Shown here: in pieces, positions 1 to 7,946 of the stretch
Layout: each line of letters begins with the position of its first letter
Position numbering within the stretch: position 1 is the stretch's first letter
Assembly (NCBI GenBank): GCA_004325065.1
Contig: PITI01000377.1
Coordinates: 1 to 13,295 of the forward strand
Length of the DNA: 13,295 nt
Reading direction: 5' to 3'
Origin: Hamiltosporidium magnivora
Taxonomy: Eukaryota > Microsporidia > Dubosqiidae
The notes under the pieces: generated by a model
Databases searched by the model: none
The model's input: the letters and a program-made list of their open reading frames with translations, nothing else
What the model was told of the DNA's origin: nothing
Made by a program: the position numbers and the translations under genes

Positions 1-550
1 CCATTCTCTTCTGATTTTACTTCCTTTCCCAGCTCACTTTGTGCCAATTTTTTTAACACTTCGAGAGTTTCAGTGCAGCCGAATTTCTCATTATAGTACT
101 TGTGAAGCTCTGTCCAGCCATTTCTTGGCATTCTTTCAAACCTTTTCTGTACTGCAAAAAAAACAATTAGAGGCTATTCCTTCGGGTCGGCTGTTACGGA
201 ATCGAATATCGTCCGCAATGCCATTAGCCTGTTACCTTCCGGAATAGTTAGAGTACAGGGGCTTGTCATGTCGTACGATGGCTCGCACGCAGAGACTTCA
301 ACTGAAGAGGTAACTGGTGCATTAGGCGAAGGTAAGGGGTCAAGCCCACTATTTTGCATTTTACTGCATGTTTGGCTTGGTGGTGGAGGTGTTATTGTTG
401 TGTAGGAGGAGGAAGGTAAGGAAATCGCCGGTGGGTGTAGCTAACATTTTTGTATCCCATATCGCTTTTCTTTACCTCATCAGCGTCGTTTGCAGCCTTT
501 ATTTTGGTATTTTTCGATACTTCGCTGCTAACATTAGCCTTTCTACCCAT
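1..550 (-). pseudogene. Broken GC-rich gene, probably mobile-element or foreign N-terminal region, cut by window edge
   Basis: Reading the minus strand, an ATG at 550-548 opens a 52-residue frame (MGRKANVSSEVSKNTK..., then a Pro-rich PYLPPPTQ) that stops at 394-392. The frame one base back is open from 440 and carries on the same style of sequence (Pro-rich TPPPPSQTCSKMQNSG, then polar and hydrophobic stretches) to a TAG at 176-174. Beyond that TAG the same frame stays open to base 1, with a helix-like segment containing GWTELHKYYNEKFG and LEVLKKLAQSELGKE. All segments share balanced codon use, and the block is visibly richer in GC than the AT-rich DNA starting near 560. What I see is one frameshift plus one in-frame stop, so a decayed gene. 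I infer a retroelement gag-like or N-terminal ORF, or another imported gene; no catalytic domain is visible and the rest lies left of the window. The W-centred helical segment could be a Myb/SANT-like fold, but this is a guess. No CCC motif precedes the ATG. Confidence 0.45.
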
Positions 551-3135
551 TTAATAATTTACTACAATAATTAAGCAATTTAAAAATGATTAAAATATAG
601 AGTTTTATATATAAAATGTTTTTAAAATTTATTATAAAGTCTAAATAATATATGAGTATAGGTCTTAAACATAATAGTGACCTAAAATTTTTTTTTAAAA
701 ACGGTCGCTGACTAAAGTGTGTATATTAGAACTTGAAACTCGAAATTAATTGTTTAAATATGTTTTTTTGCGTTCTGGTGTTCTTTCTTTATTTCTAAAC
801 CCAATTAAATTAGAATTTTCGATTTTTTAATTTTGCTTTTAAATCTAATTTTTTATATCTAAGAATTTTTTTAGATTCTATTTTTTTTTCATTCTAGAAA
901 ATTCTAAATAAATTATAAAACAATTCGATTTTCACGAGAGATCTTCTTTTTATTTACTCTTTTACAGTTTTTTTTTCATTTTATATATTGTTAGAATTAG
1001 TAAATATTATTTTAACTAAAAACCAGCAAAAACAAATATAAATTTTTCAAGCAGTTATTTACCGCTTAAATTATAATTTTAAATTTACATTGATACTACG
1101 AAATTTTATTTAAAAAAAGAAAATATCAGTTTAAACTGACACAACCATCAACTTATAATCATTCTTCTAAATCATTTAAATATTTTTTTGGGTTTCAATG
1201 GAGTAAGCGAATATAGAATTTCAATATAGTTTTACGCGTTTAATTAATAAAAGTACTGTTTCATTAAGATTATAGATTTTTTTCATAAATTTTTACATGT
1301 ACGTTTTCTAGATAAACCACCCTGTTATTTAAACTACGTTTGTTAAATCGATTTAAATTTTTTGAAAAATTGAAAAAGATAATTCATACATTATATAAGC
1401 TTTAAGTTAATTTAATTAAGAAATGCGAACTCTATTAATGATATTTTTGTAATCTAAATCAAGATTAAAAACGAATTCTATAGCAGTGAAAATATTTTTA
1501 ATAGTAGAATATAATTTTAAAGTATAATTTAATAAGTAAAATTCTACATTGATTTTTACATATTTTAATTGCTTATTTGTATATTGCTCTCATATTAATA
1601 GCATATATTATAACGTAGATTTATATCATTCCTTGATGTAAAAATCTATTTACAGTAAAAATAAAAAAATAAAGATAAATACATAATCTAGTGTTGTAAA
1701 AAGATTAAAGAATGAATATTTGTTTATTGAAGCTCGTTGATTGTTTTACGTTTTCATTCCTTCTAGAGGCAAAATAAACAATTATTTGAAAGCTTTTAGG
1801 AATTATTTAGAACTGGGTTTAGGACACATGCAATCGGTCTAGATTTGTTTTGAGCACACCCCGCAAAAAATCATCGGACTATATCATTTTTATTCAAGAT
1901 CATTATTCATCCTTTAAGTTACAAATTTAAAAGTCTTAAAAATTTAAGATATTTAAGAAATTTAAGAATAAAAAACAATAATATGGAGCTGAGTATGAAT
2001 TATTTTGAAAAATTCTACTAGAATGCATAAAATTATAATTTAAATATAAAATATTCAGAGAGGACACCAATTCGCTAGTAATAAGAAAATATCCCTATCA
2101 TTTTTTTAAAATATTCATTTTTTTGTATCAATGGCTTCAAATGTTTAGAAAACTGTATATGTCGTCTCTATGTATAGGATTATTAAAGCGTCACCTATTA
2201 TGTTTGAAAAGTGAACTTTAAAACGAATATATTAATGTCCAATGGTTATAATATCAACTTTACTCTGAGAGACCTTGTTTTATTACCGATACAAAATACT
2301 CAATTTATGCTTATATCGAAAAAAGGCTATGATATAAGCCGTTACAACATATTCTACAAAAAAGTAATGCAAAAAAGTTTGCAGAAAATTAAGATACGAT
2401 GTTCTTTAATCATACATTAGTATTATTTAATTATTTCCACTTTTTACACGTATGTTATACAATATCTGACCAGATACAAAGATTCAGCTAAAATCATCGA
2501 TTTATGGCATATAAAGATTACTTCGAAACCACTTCATACTTGTTTTGAATAAAAGTAAAAGGTTCTCGAAAATATGAATTAAAAAGCGAACGTAGCTAAA
2601 TCTATAAGTTATACTATTTAAAATCTAAACAACCTTATATGTTCATATGGTTCTATTTCCATTGTTTTTTAAGGAATAAAACCCAGTTAATTTATAAGGT
2701 ATTGCCAATTTCAAAAAAATATTGTTATTTTCTCTTTTGTAAAATATTAGGAATCTTTCATGATTAAGGATTAAAGTATGTGTAAATCGAGCAATGTTTG
2801 TACATAATTGGTTTGAAATATAACATGATTTTTAGATAGACTACCTGCATCTATAATTTTTGTAATATCTCTTCAATAATTTCATTATATATCTTTTTAT
2901 ACTAGAAAATATTTGGAAAAAGGTTTATACAGCCAAGTTCCTAATTCTCCAATACTATTTTTGTTCATTCAATGTGTAAAATAATGTTGATGTATCTCAC
3001 ATATCTGTATCAATTATGAATAACCACACTTACATATTACTTGAACTATTTTTTTTCTATTAAAATTTTATGATAACGGAAGTTTAAGATAATGAAATTC
3101 AAATAGAAATTTATACTTAAATTTTAGCAGTTGTC
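551..3135. other. Long AT-rich gap without a supported gene
   Basis: About 2.6 kb of A/T-dominated sequence. The longest frame from an ATG that I looked at, 2235-2420 on the plus strand (61 residues), has no recognisable motif and no C-run before its start, and a frame that long is expected by chance at this base composition. A small tandem repeat, ATTTAAGA plus one variable base, three units, sits at 1942-1968. A slightly GC-richer patch near 1805-1880 has no readable frame. Otherwise I see nothing. Confidence 0.5.
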
Positions 3136-3206
3136 GCATTGATAGTATAGTGGTAGTACATTAGCTTCCCAAGCTAACGGTCCGGGTTCAATTCCCGGTC
3201 AATGCA
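3136..3206 (+). tRNA. tRNA-Gly, anticodon CCC
   Basis: It folds as a complete cloverleaf. The acceptor stem GCATTGA pairs perfectly with TCAATGC and the discriminator base is A. The D arm is GTAT-loop-GTAC with a GTGGTA loop. The anticodon stem TTAGC/GCTAA holds the loop TTCCCAA, so the anticodon is CCC, reading Gly GGG codons. The variable loop is short (CGGT), and the T arm is CCGGG-TTCAATT-CCCGG. The internal Pol III promoter is present: an A box within TAGTATAGTGGT and a B box GGTTCAATTCC. There is no intron and no encoded CCA. The overall form matches fungal and animal Gly(CCC) tRNAs. Confidence 0.97.
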
Positions 3207-3214
3207 TTTTTTTT
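3207..3214 (+). terminator. Pol III oligo-T terminator of tRNA-Gly
   Basis: A run of eight T residues begins directly after the discriminator base of the tRNA. This is the standard RNA polymerase III stop signal. Confidence 0.9.
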
Positions 3215-3580
3215 ATCAATTATATGATTGATTTTATAAGACAGAATTTTAATGTTAAAAGATAAAAGTTAAATAGAAAAAAATTTTACACGTTAAATAA
3301 TTTTATAATAATATTAAGAAACTTTTAAAACTAAATTAAATTTGATTTTTTGTCACTTTTTCCACCTCGATATGTGGTAAATTTGGCATTGAATATAATA
3401 TAAGATCAGGGAAATTTAAATTATGACAGCCTCTAATATATTTTATATATAATTGTATAAGATGTTTCAATTCGGAATCCATCGATGAAATACAATGAAA
3501 TTTGAGCAACTTTTTGCAAATCTTAATATATTTGCTTTTTTTTAAATAATTTATATCTATTCTATACGCATCGAGAAAAA
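3215..3580. other. Interval between tRNA-Gly and the RMP1-like gene
   Basis: Apart from the minus-strand open stretch described within it, this 366-base interval is AT-rich and shows no RNA gene or promoter motif. It should contain the 3' end of the RMP1-like transcript, but no clear AATAAA is seen on that strand right after the stop. Confidence 0.45.
3336..3482 (-). CDS. Short ORF of uncertain reality, possible leucine-rich-repeat-like remnant
   Basis: An ATG at 3482-3480 opens 48 codons to a TAA at 3338-3336. The same frame is open further upstream, to a TGA at 3590-3588 that overlaps the last codons of the RMP1-like gene, giving about 83 stop-free codons in all. The peptide has spaced Leu/Ile and Asn (LKHLIQLYIKY, CHNLNFPDLIL, MPNLPHIEVEKV), reminiscent of leucine-rich-repeat units. 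There is no C-run before the ATG. It lies on the same strand as RMP1 and just downstream, in a different frame. It could be a remnant of a separate gene, a frameshifted C-terminal extension of the RMP1-like gene, or chance, since an open stretch this long is not rare at this AT content. Confidence 0.25.
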   Translation of the reverse strand: MDSELKHLIQLYIKYIRGCHNLNFPDLILYSMPNLPHIEVEKVTKNQI

Positions 3581-3940
3581 TTAAAAATCAAAAATATTCT
3601 CAAATATTGAATCTATTTCTGTGGTGTTTATCTTAGAAAAGTCAAACGTTTCTACTAAATATTTAAATCTAGCAGCCAAACCCATGCATACTAGTGAAAG
3701 ACTTATAAAATGCCCGATTTCTATATTAGAACTTCCTAATAAATATATATCTTGAGATAACACTTGAATAATATATTTATCTTTTGTATTTGGTGTTTCT
3801 TTAAACTTTTTAATGAATCGTTTTAAATTATTCAATTTTCTAAATAAAAATGTATTTTTATGTCTATTTTTTGATTTATATATGACTTTTGACAAAATTT
3901 TATATTCAGTTTCTAAAGTACTATTAATATTTGAATTCAT
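3581..3940 (-). CDS. RMP1: Probable RNase MRP protein subunit RMP1
   Basis: Encodes 119 residues. RMP1 is a small nucleolar protein specific to RNase MRP, the ribonucleoprotein that cleaves pre-rRNA; it is not part of RNase P. The resemblance is to the conserved core of the family. It begins LETEYKILSKVIYKSKNRHK (residues 9-28), where yeast RMP1 has a Leu/Glu-rich start and an NKNQHR signature. Next comes a basic aromatic segment, FLFRKLNNLKRFIKKF (31-46). Last is the helix GHFISLSLVCMGLAARFKYL (76-95), like the FVTLG...LLA..R.LY segment of yeast. It is shorter than yeast RMP1 (about 200 residues), lacking the basic C-terminal tail. The start is supported by CCCC ending 4 bases upstream. It is head-to-head with TRM1 across 78 bases. 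The assignment rests on motif resemblance from memory; the length alone (119 codons in such AT-rich DNA) argues for a real gene. Confidence 0.65.
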   Translation of the reverse strand: MNSNINSTLETEYKILSKVIYKSKNRHKNTFLFRKLNNLKRFIKKFKETPNTKDKYIIQVLSQDIYLLGSSNIEIGHFISLSLVCMGLAARFKYLVETFDFSKINTTEIDSIFENIFDF

Positions 3941-3944
3941 TGAA

Positions 3945-3948
3945 GGGG
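3945..3948 (-). promoter_or_regulatory. CCCC start-proximal motif of the RMP1-like gene
   Basis: On the minus strand CCCC is followed by TTCA and then the ATG, so the C-run ends 4 bases before the start. It is the only C-run in the intergenic gap on this strand. It corresponds to the CCC motif described just upstream of microsporidian start codons and implies a very short 5' leader. Confidence 0.6.
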
Positions 3949-3956
3949 TTTTACAA

Positions 3957-3966
3957 TATATATAAA
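3957..3966 (+). promoter_or_regulatory. TATA-like element in the RMP1/TRM1 divergent promoter
   Basis: A TATATATAAAA-type stretch lies in the 78-base gap between the two divergent start codons, about 50 bases before the TRM1 ATG and about 20 before the RMP1 ATG. In DNA this AT-rich it could arise by chance. Its position in a shared bidirectional promoter is the only support. Confidence 0.3.
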
Positions 3967-4003
3967 AACGAAAACGAATAAATTTTTTAAAAATTATATT
4001 TTT

Positions 4004-4011
4004 TAAGTCCC
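4004..4011 (+). promoter_or_regulatory. TAAGTCCC start-proximal motif of TRM1
   Basis: TAAGTCCC ends 7 bases before the TRM1 ATG. A similar TAAG..CCC arrangement precedes VMA2. It matches the microsporidian CCC start-proximal motif and confirms the chosen start codon. Confidence 0.65.
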
Positions 4012-4018
4012 ATTTTTA

Positions 4019-5335
4019 ATGGTAGATGCAGCAACAGTTTTTGCTAAAAATTTAGATGAAGAATATATTGAAGAAAATACAGTTAGAATACAAAAACATT
4101 CTAATGTATTTTATAATCCTGCACAAAGTTTCAATAGAGATATTTCAATAGAAGTAATAAAAAACTTTACTAAAAATATAGAATCCCCAAAAATATTTGA
4201 AGCCATGTCCGCCACTGGTCTTAGGGGTCTAAGATATGCTAAAGAATTAAAAAACGACTCCAAAATCTATATGTGTGATATTGATAGAAACGCTATAAAT
4301 TCAATTCAAGAAAATATAAATTTCAATAAAATTGATCTAAATAAAATAGAATTAATTGAAGGAGATTGCAGAAAAATTATGATTTCAAAACCTGATTACT
4401 TTGATGTTGTGGATATCGATCCATTTGGCAGTTGTACCCCTTTTATAGAAAGTGCTATAATTTCAATTAAAAACAATGGATTATTGTGTCTCACATCAAC
4501 TGACATAGCAATAATATCAAATAATCCTTTAAAATGTTATATGAAATATAATACCGTTACATATAAAACGCCTGCTTTTCATGAATTGGCACTTAGAACC
4601 TTGCTTTCAGTTGCAAATAGAATAGCTTCTAAACATAGTATAACCATTGAACCACTTTTATCAGTTTCTGTGGATTTTTATATCAGAATTTTTTTAAGAA
4701 TAAAGAAAAGTAATCACAAGACACGCGAAAACATTTTGAAAATTTCAAATTATTTTCTCTGTCACTGTTTTAATTATTTGGAAGTCCCTTTATTTAATAA
4801 ATCAGATAAATTTCGCAGTAAAAAAGTACCAAACAATATTTGTAATATTTGTGGTTCAGTATTTAATTTGGCTGGGCCATATTGGAATTCAAATCTTCAC
4901 GACAAAATATTTGTTGATGAAATGTTAAAAAAGATAAATGAAAATTCATTAAACGAAAAAAGAATGATTGGATTTTTAAGATTTATTAGTCAAGAAATAG
5001 ATACATTTTTATATTATTCAATACCTGCAATATCATCATATATAAAAACATCATGTGTTCCTTTATCTAAAATAATATCTGCTTTATTCAATTTAAATTA
5101 TGAAGTTTCGCTTACGCATTGTTCATTGAAATCTATCAAAACAAATGCTCCTTTAGATATCATTTATAATATATTTTTGAAATATTTCAACATTAATCGT
5201 GATTATATTAATTTAATTAATACCCTGGAAATATCATTTGAAGAAAATAAAAAAACTAATGAATTGATAACCAAGAATTATTATAAAAAATTGTTTTATA
5301 GTAATCTAGGACCACTTTCTAAACCAAAAAATTAA
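4019..5335 (+). CDS. TRM1: tRNA (guanine26-N2)-dimethyltransferase Trm1
   Basis: 438 residues. Trm1 uses S-adenosylmethionine to dimethylate G26 of tRNAs to m2,2G. Family landmarks appear in order: HSNVFYNPAQSFNRDISI (27-44), the Trm1 entry motif; FEAMSATGLRGLRYAKEL (60-77), SAM motif I; MCDIDRNAINSIQENINFN (85-103), motif II; DVVDIDPFGS (129-138), the catalytic DPFG loop with Asp134; LLCLTSTDIAI (155-165); then TPAFHELALRTLL (184-196) and VSVDFYIRIFLRI (216-228). The C-terminal part has the zinc-ribbon cysteines C248, C250, C275 and C278 and the GPYWNSNLHD motif (286-295). It is shorter than yeast Trm1 (about 570), lacking the basic tail and any mitochondrial leader, consistent with mitosomes that have no tRNA genes. 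The first zinc pair is CxC, not CxxC. It is divergent from RMP1, and the start is fixed by the CCC motif. Confidence 0.96.
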   Translation: MVDAATVFAKNLDEEYIEENTVRIQKHSNVFYNPAQSFNRDISIEVIKNFTKNIESPKIFEAMSATGLRGLRYAKELKNDSKIYMCDIDRNAINSIQENINFNKIDLNKIELIEGDCRKIMISKPDYFDVVDIDPFGSCTPFIESAIISIKNNGLLCLTSTDIAIISNNPLKCYMKYNTVTYKTPAFHELALRTLLSVANRIASKHSITIEPLLSVSVDFYIRIFLRIKKSNHKTRENILKISNYFLCHCFNYLEVPLFNKSDKFRSKKVPNNICNICGSVFNLAGPYWNSNLHDKIFVDEMLKKINENSLNEKRMIGFLRFISQEIDTFLYYSIPAISSYIKTSCVPLSKIISALFNLNYEVSLTHCSLKSIKTNAPLDIIYNIFLKYFNINRDYINLINTLEISFEENKKTNELITKNYYKKLFYSNLGPLSKPKN

Positions 5336-6290
5336 AAAGTATTTTATTAATCCTTTTCTATTGAATTCTTGATAAATTTAATTTCTTTCCTAATTCTTAC
5401 ATTTATAGTTTAGCAGCAAAAAAATATTGCGGTGTTTTAAGCAATGAAAGTAATTCTTTAAAAGTTTTTTTTTAATATCTTCTTGCATCTAAATTCTATC
5501 TATACACTTAATCATTAGCAGATTATAATCATTAATTACATTCATAAAATATTATCTCTTCTACACACTTAAAGGATAAAATACTCTTAAAAAAATTTAA
5601 AATAGGCAAATTAAATATCAAAATACAATGATTTTATTTAGATTCACACTTTACATTTCTAAATTTTCTATATTGAATATAACTTATATGTAATAGAATA
5701 TAGTGTAATACCCAATAAAAAGAAATAAATTACCACAATTAAACAATAATAATAAAATTTAACTAAAATACACGTTTAAAAATAAGATGATTTTTATGAT
5801 AAATTTAATGACAAATATTTTGGAAATATGAAAATTAAAAGATATGAAACCAAAAAATGATGGTTTAAAATAAATTTAATATAAAAATAGAAATACAGAT
5901 AAATTTTTATAAACCACAAGAAATATTTAAAACTAAATATATTTTACTGATAAAAACACAATATAAATGGTTACAGGCTTAGATAAATATCAACATACAA
6001 ATGACTATATATTACTTCAACCTAGTATTTAGTAATTATTTTGTCTTTCTTTTCCTCAATAAAATCATTGTTTTCTTATCTTCTTTCATGTTTTTTTAAA
6101 TTTCAAATAAAAAATTTATCTTTCTTTTCCTAAAAAAATATAATTTTTTCTTGTAACTTCATTGATATTCTTAAAGAAAAATTATTTTTTCTTAGATAAT
6201 TTTTGAATTCAAAACCAAAAAACATTCATTTATTTTTCTATGTTTGTTGAATATCTGAATTCCTAGAAAATAAAAAATATATTAAATCGA
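5336..6290. other. AT-rich TRM1-VMA2 intergenic region
   Basis: About 960 bases without a supported gene, very rich in A/T. A minus-strand stretch of about 30 open codons near 5415-5505 is too short to call. Two similar pyrimidine-rich blocks starting TCTTTCTTTTCCT at 6044 and 6119 may be a diverged tandem duplication (listed as a repeat). The region must hold the TRM1 3' end; no canonical AATAAA lies directly at its stop codon. Confidence 0.5.
6044..6193. repeat. Possible diverged tandem duplication, about 75-bp unit
   Basis: TCTTTCTTTTCCT occurs at 6044 and again at 6119. The sequence after each copy stays loosely similar for some 45 bases: A-rich, then TTTTCTT, then a CTTTCATG/CTTCATTG block. 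Similarity fades beyond that. In low-complexity DNA this could be coincidence. Confidence 0.3.
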
Positions 6291-6300
6291 TAAGCTGCCC
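6291..6300 (+). promoter_or_regulatory. TAAGCTGCCC start-proximal motif of VMA2
   Basis: The CCC ends 8 bases before the VMA2 ATG and is preceded by TAAG, as upstream of TRM1. An A/T-only stretch (AAAAAATATATTAAAT) lies just before it. This is the third gene in the window with a start-proximal C-run. Confidence 0.65.
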
Positions 6301-6308
6301 TTCTCAAA

Positions 6309-7763
6309 ATGTTTAAAAACTTATTTGAAAATGAAATATTGGAACCAAGACTTACATATAGAAAAATCACGGGAGTAAACGGTCCTTTGGTGATTTTAGA
6401 TGGCATTAATTATTTAAAATATGCTGAAATGGTAAATCTTACTCTTCCTGACGGTACAGTGAGATGCGGCCAAGTTTTGGAAGTTTCTGGAAAAAAGGCC
6501 GTCGTACAGGTATTTGAAGGAACAAGTGGTATTGACGTTAAAAGAACACAGGTAACATTTACAGGCGATACACTTAAACTACCTGTTTCTGAAGACATGC
6601 TTGGGCGTGTTTTTAATGGAAGTGGAAAAGTTATAGATGGGGGACCAGATATTATCCCTAGTCAGCTTTTGGACATACAAGGACAACCTATAAATCCACA
6701 GTGTAGAATTTATCCTGAAGAAATGATACAAACAGGTATTTCTGCTATCGATGTTATGAATACCATCGCTCGCGGTCAAAAAGTGCCTATTTTTAGTGCT
6801 TCGGGTTTGCCACATAATGAAGTCGCAGCACAAATTTGTAGACAGGCCGGTCTCGTTAAGAAAAAAGGTGTTATTGATTCAAGTGAGGAAAATTTTGCTA
6901 TCGTTTTTGCTGCCATGGGAGTGAATTTAGAAACCGCTAAATTTTTTGAAACAAGTTTTAAAGAAACCGGTTCTTTTGAAAGAACGGTTTTATTTTTAAA
7001 TCTGGCCAACGATCCAACAATAGAAAGAATTATAACTCCTAGATTGGCACTTACAACAGCGGAATATCTCGCATATGAAACTGAAAAACATGTTCTTGTA
7101 ATTATGACTGATATGAGTTCATACGCAGATGCTTTGAGAGAAGTAGGAGCTGCTAGAGAAGAAATACCTGGTAGAAGAGGGTACCCTGGTTATATGTACA
7201 CAGATCTAAGTACTTTATATGAAAGAGCTGGTAGAATTGAAGGTAAAAACGGATCAATAACTCAAATACCGATACTTACTATGCCTAATGATGATATAAC
7301 ACATCCAATTCCAGATTTGACAGGTTATATTACAGAAGGACAAATATATATCGATAGACAGTTACATAACAGACAGGTATATCCACCTATAAATGTTTTA
7401 CCATCACTTTCAAGACTGATGAAAAGTGCTATCGGAGAAGGTATGACAAGAAAAGACCATGGAGATGTTTCTAACCAACTTTATGCCAAATATGCTATTG
7501 GAAAGGATGCCCAGGCAATGAAGGCAGTAGTAGGAGAAGAATCTTTGAGTAATGAAGATAAAATATCAATCGAATTTTTAGAAAGATTTGAAAAAGAATT
7601 TATTGGCCAGGGACATAATGAATCTAGAACGATTGAAGAATCGCTTGATTTGGCTTGGAGTCTTTTAAAAATATTTCCAAGAGAGATGCTTAATAGAATA
7701 CCTTCAGCTATTCTTGATGAGTACCATTCTAAACCTGTTAACACTGACATGACTGAAGAATAA
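6309..7763 (+). CDS. VMA2: V-type proton ATPase subunit B
   Basis: 484 residues. Subunit B is the non-catalytic nucleotide-binding subunit of the V1 sector; three copies alternate with three A subunits in the ring that drives proton pumping into vacuole-type compartments. The N-terminal beta-barrel starts at [15 protein letters not shown] (16-30). The P-loop position reads [15 protein letters not shown] (162-176), lacking the Walker A lysine, as is normal for B subunits and different from subunit [21 protein letters not shown] (275-294) and [18 protein letters not shown] (295-312) are nearly invariant in the family. [10 protein letters not shown] (359-368) is the ATPase alpha/beta signature, followed by Arg369 at the arginine-finger position. 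The C-terminal helical domain (about 385-470) is intact. It is a little shorter than yeast Vma2 (517). The start is backed by CCC 8 bases upstream. The last four codons fall inside the first unit of a 76-bp tandem repeat. Confidence 0.98.
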   Translation: MFKNLFENEILEPRLTYRKITGVNGPLVILDGINYLKYAEMVNLTLPDGTVRCGQVLEVSGKKAVVQVFEGTSGIDVKRTQVTFTGDTLKLPVSEDMLGRVFNGSGKVIDGGPDIIPSQLLDIQGQPINPQCRIYPEEMIQTGISAIDVMNTIARGQKVPIFSASGLPHNEVAAQICRQAGLVKKKGVIDSSEENFAIVFAAMGVNLETAKFFETSFKETGSFERTVLFLNLANDPTIERIITPRLALTTAEYLAYETEKHVLVIMTDMSSYADALREVGAAREEIPGRRGYPGYMYTDLSTLYERAGRIEGKNGSITQIPILTMPNDDITHPIPDLTGYITEGQIYIDRQLHNRQVYPPINVLPSLSRLMKSAIGEGMTRKDHGDVSNQLYAKYAIGKDAQAMKAVVGEESLSNEDKISIEFLERFEKEFIGQGHNESRTIEESLDLAWSLLKIFPREMLNRIPSAILDEYHSKPVNTDMTEE

Positions 7764-7946
7764 ATGTTTTAAAAATATTTTATTTTTAATTTTAGTAAAT
7801 GATTCTGAATCTTTTAGAAGTAAAATGACTGAAGAATAAATGTTTTAAAAATATTTTCATTTTAATTTTAGTAAATGATTCTGAATCTTTTAGAAGTAAA
7901 ATGACCAAATAATAAATGTTTTAAAAATATTTTATTTTTAATTTTA
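7749..7946 (+). repeat. 76-bp tandem repeat, about 2.6 copies, starting inside the VMA2 C-terminus
   Basis: Units begin at 7749, 7825 and 7901, each with ATGAC. Units 1 and 2 differ at only two of 76 positions. Unit 3 is truncated after 46 bases and differs at its start (ATGACCAAATAATAA in place of ATGACTGAAGAATAA). Unit 1 contains the last four VMA2 codons (Met-Thr-Glu-Glu) and the stop, so units 2 and 3 carry untranslated copies of the gene's end. Each unit also has an AATAAA (7759, 7835 and 7911). ACTGAAGAA recurs at 7974-7982, perhaps a decayed fourth copy. Confidence 0.95.
7759..7764 (+). terminator. AATAAA polyadenylation signal overlapping the VMA2 stop
   Basis: AATAAA covers the TAA stop codon of VMA2 (7761-7763). 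Signals overlapping or close to the stop are common in microsporidia. Two further copies, created by the tandem repeat, lie 76 and 152 bases downstream, so the transcript end may be heterogeneous. Confidence 0.5.

Noticed and set aside
41..574. Plus-strand frames at 41-247 and 368-574
   Set aside because: They are antisense to the minus-strand coding-like segment at 1-550, which has the better protein character.
807..907. 11-bp inverted repeat TTAGAATTTTC / GAAAATTCTAA
   Set aside because: It is short, A/T-only apart from a few bases and widely spaced; expected by chance in this composition.
2211..2420. 69-codon plus-strand frame
   Set aside because: It begins with GTG, which is not a normal start in a eukaryotic nuclear genome; from the internal ATG at 2235 only 61 residues remain, without motifs.
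6410..7750. Minus-strand frames inside VMA2
   Set aside because: They are antisense shadows of a strongly conserved V-ATPase B gene.
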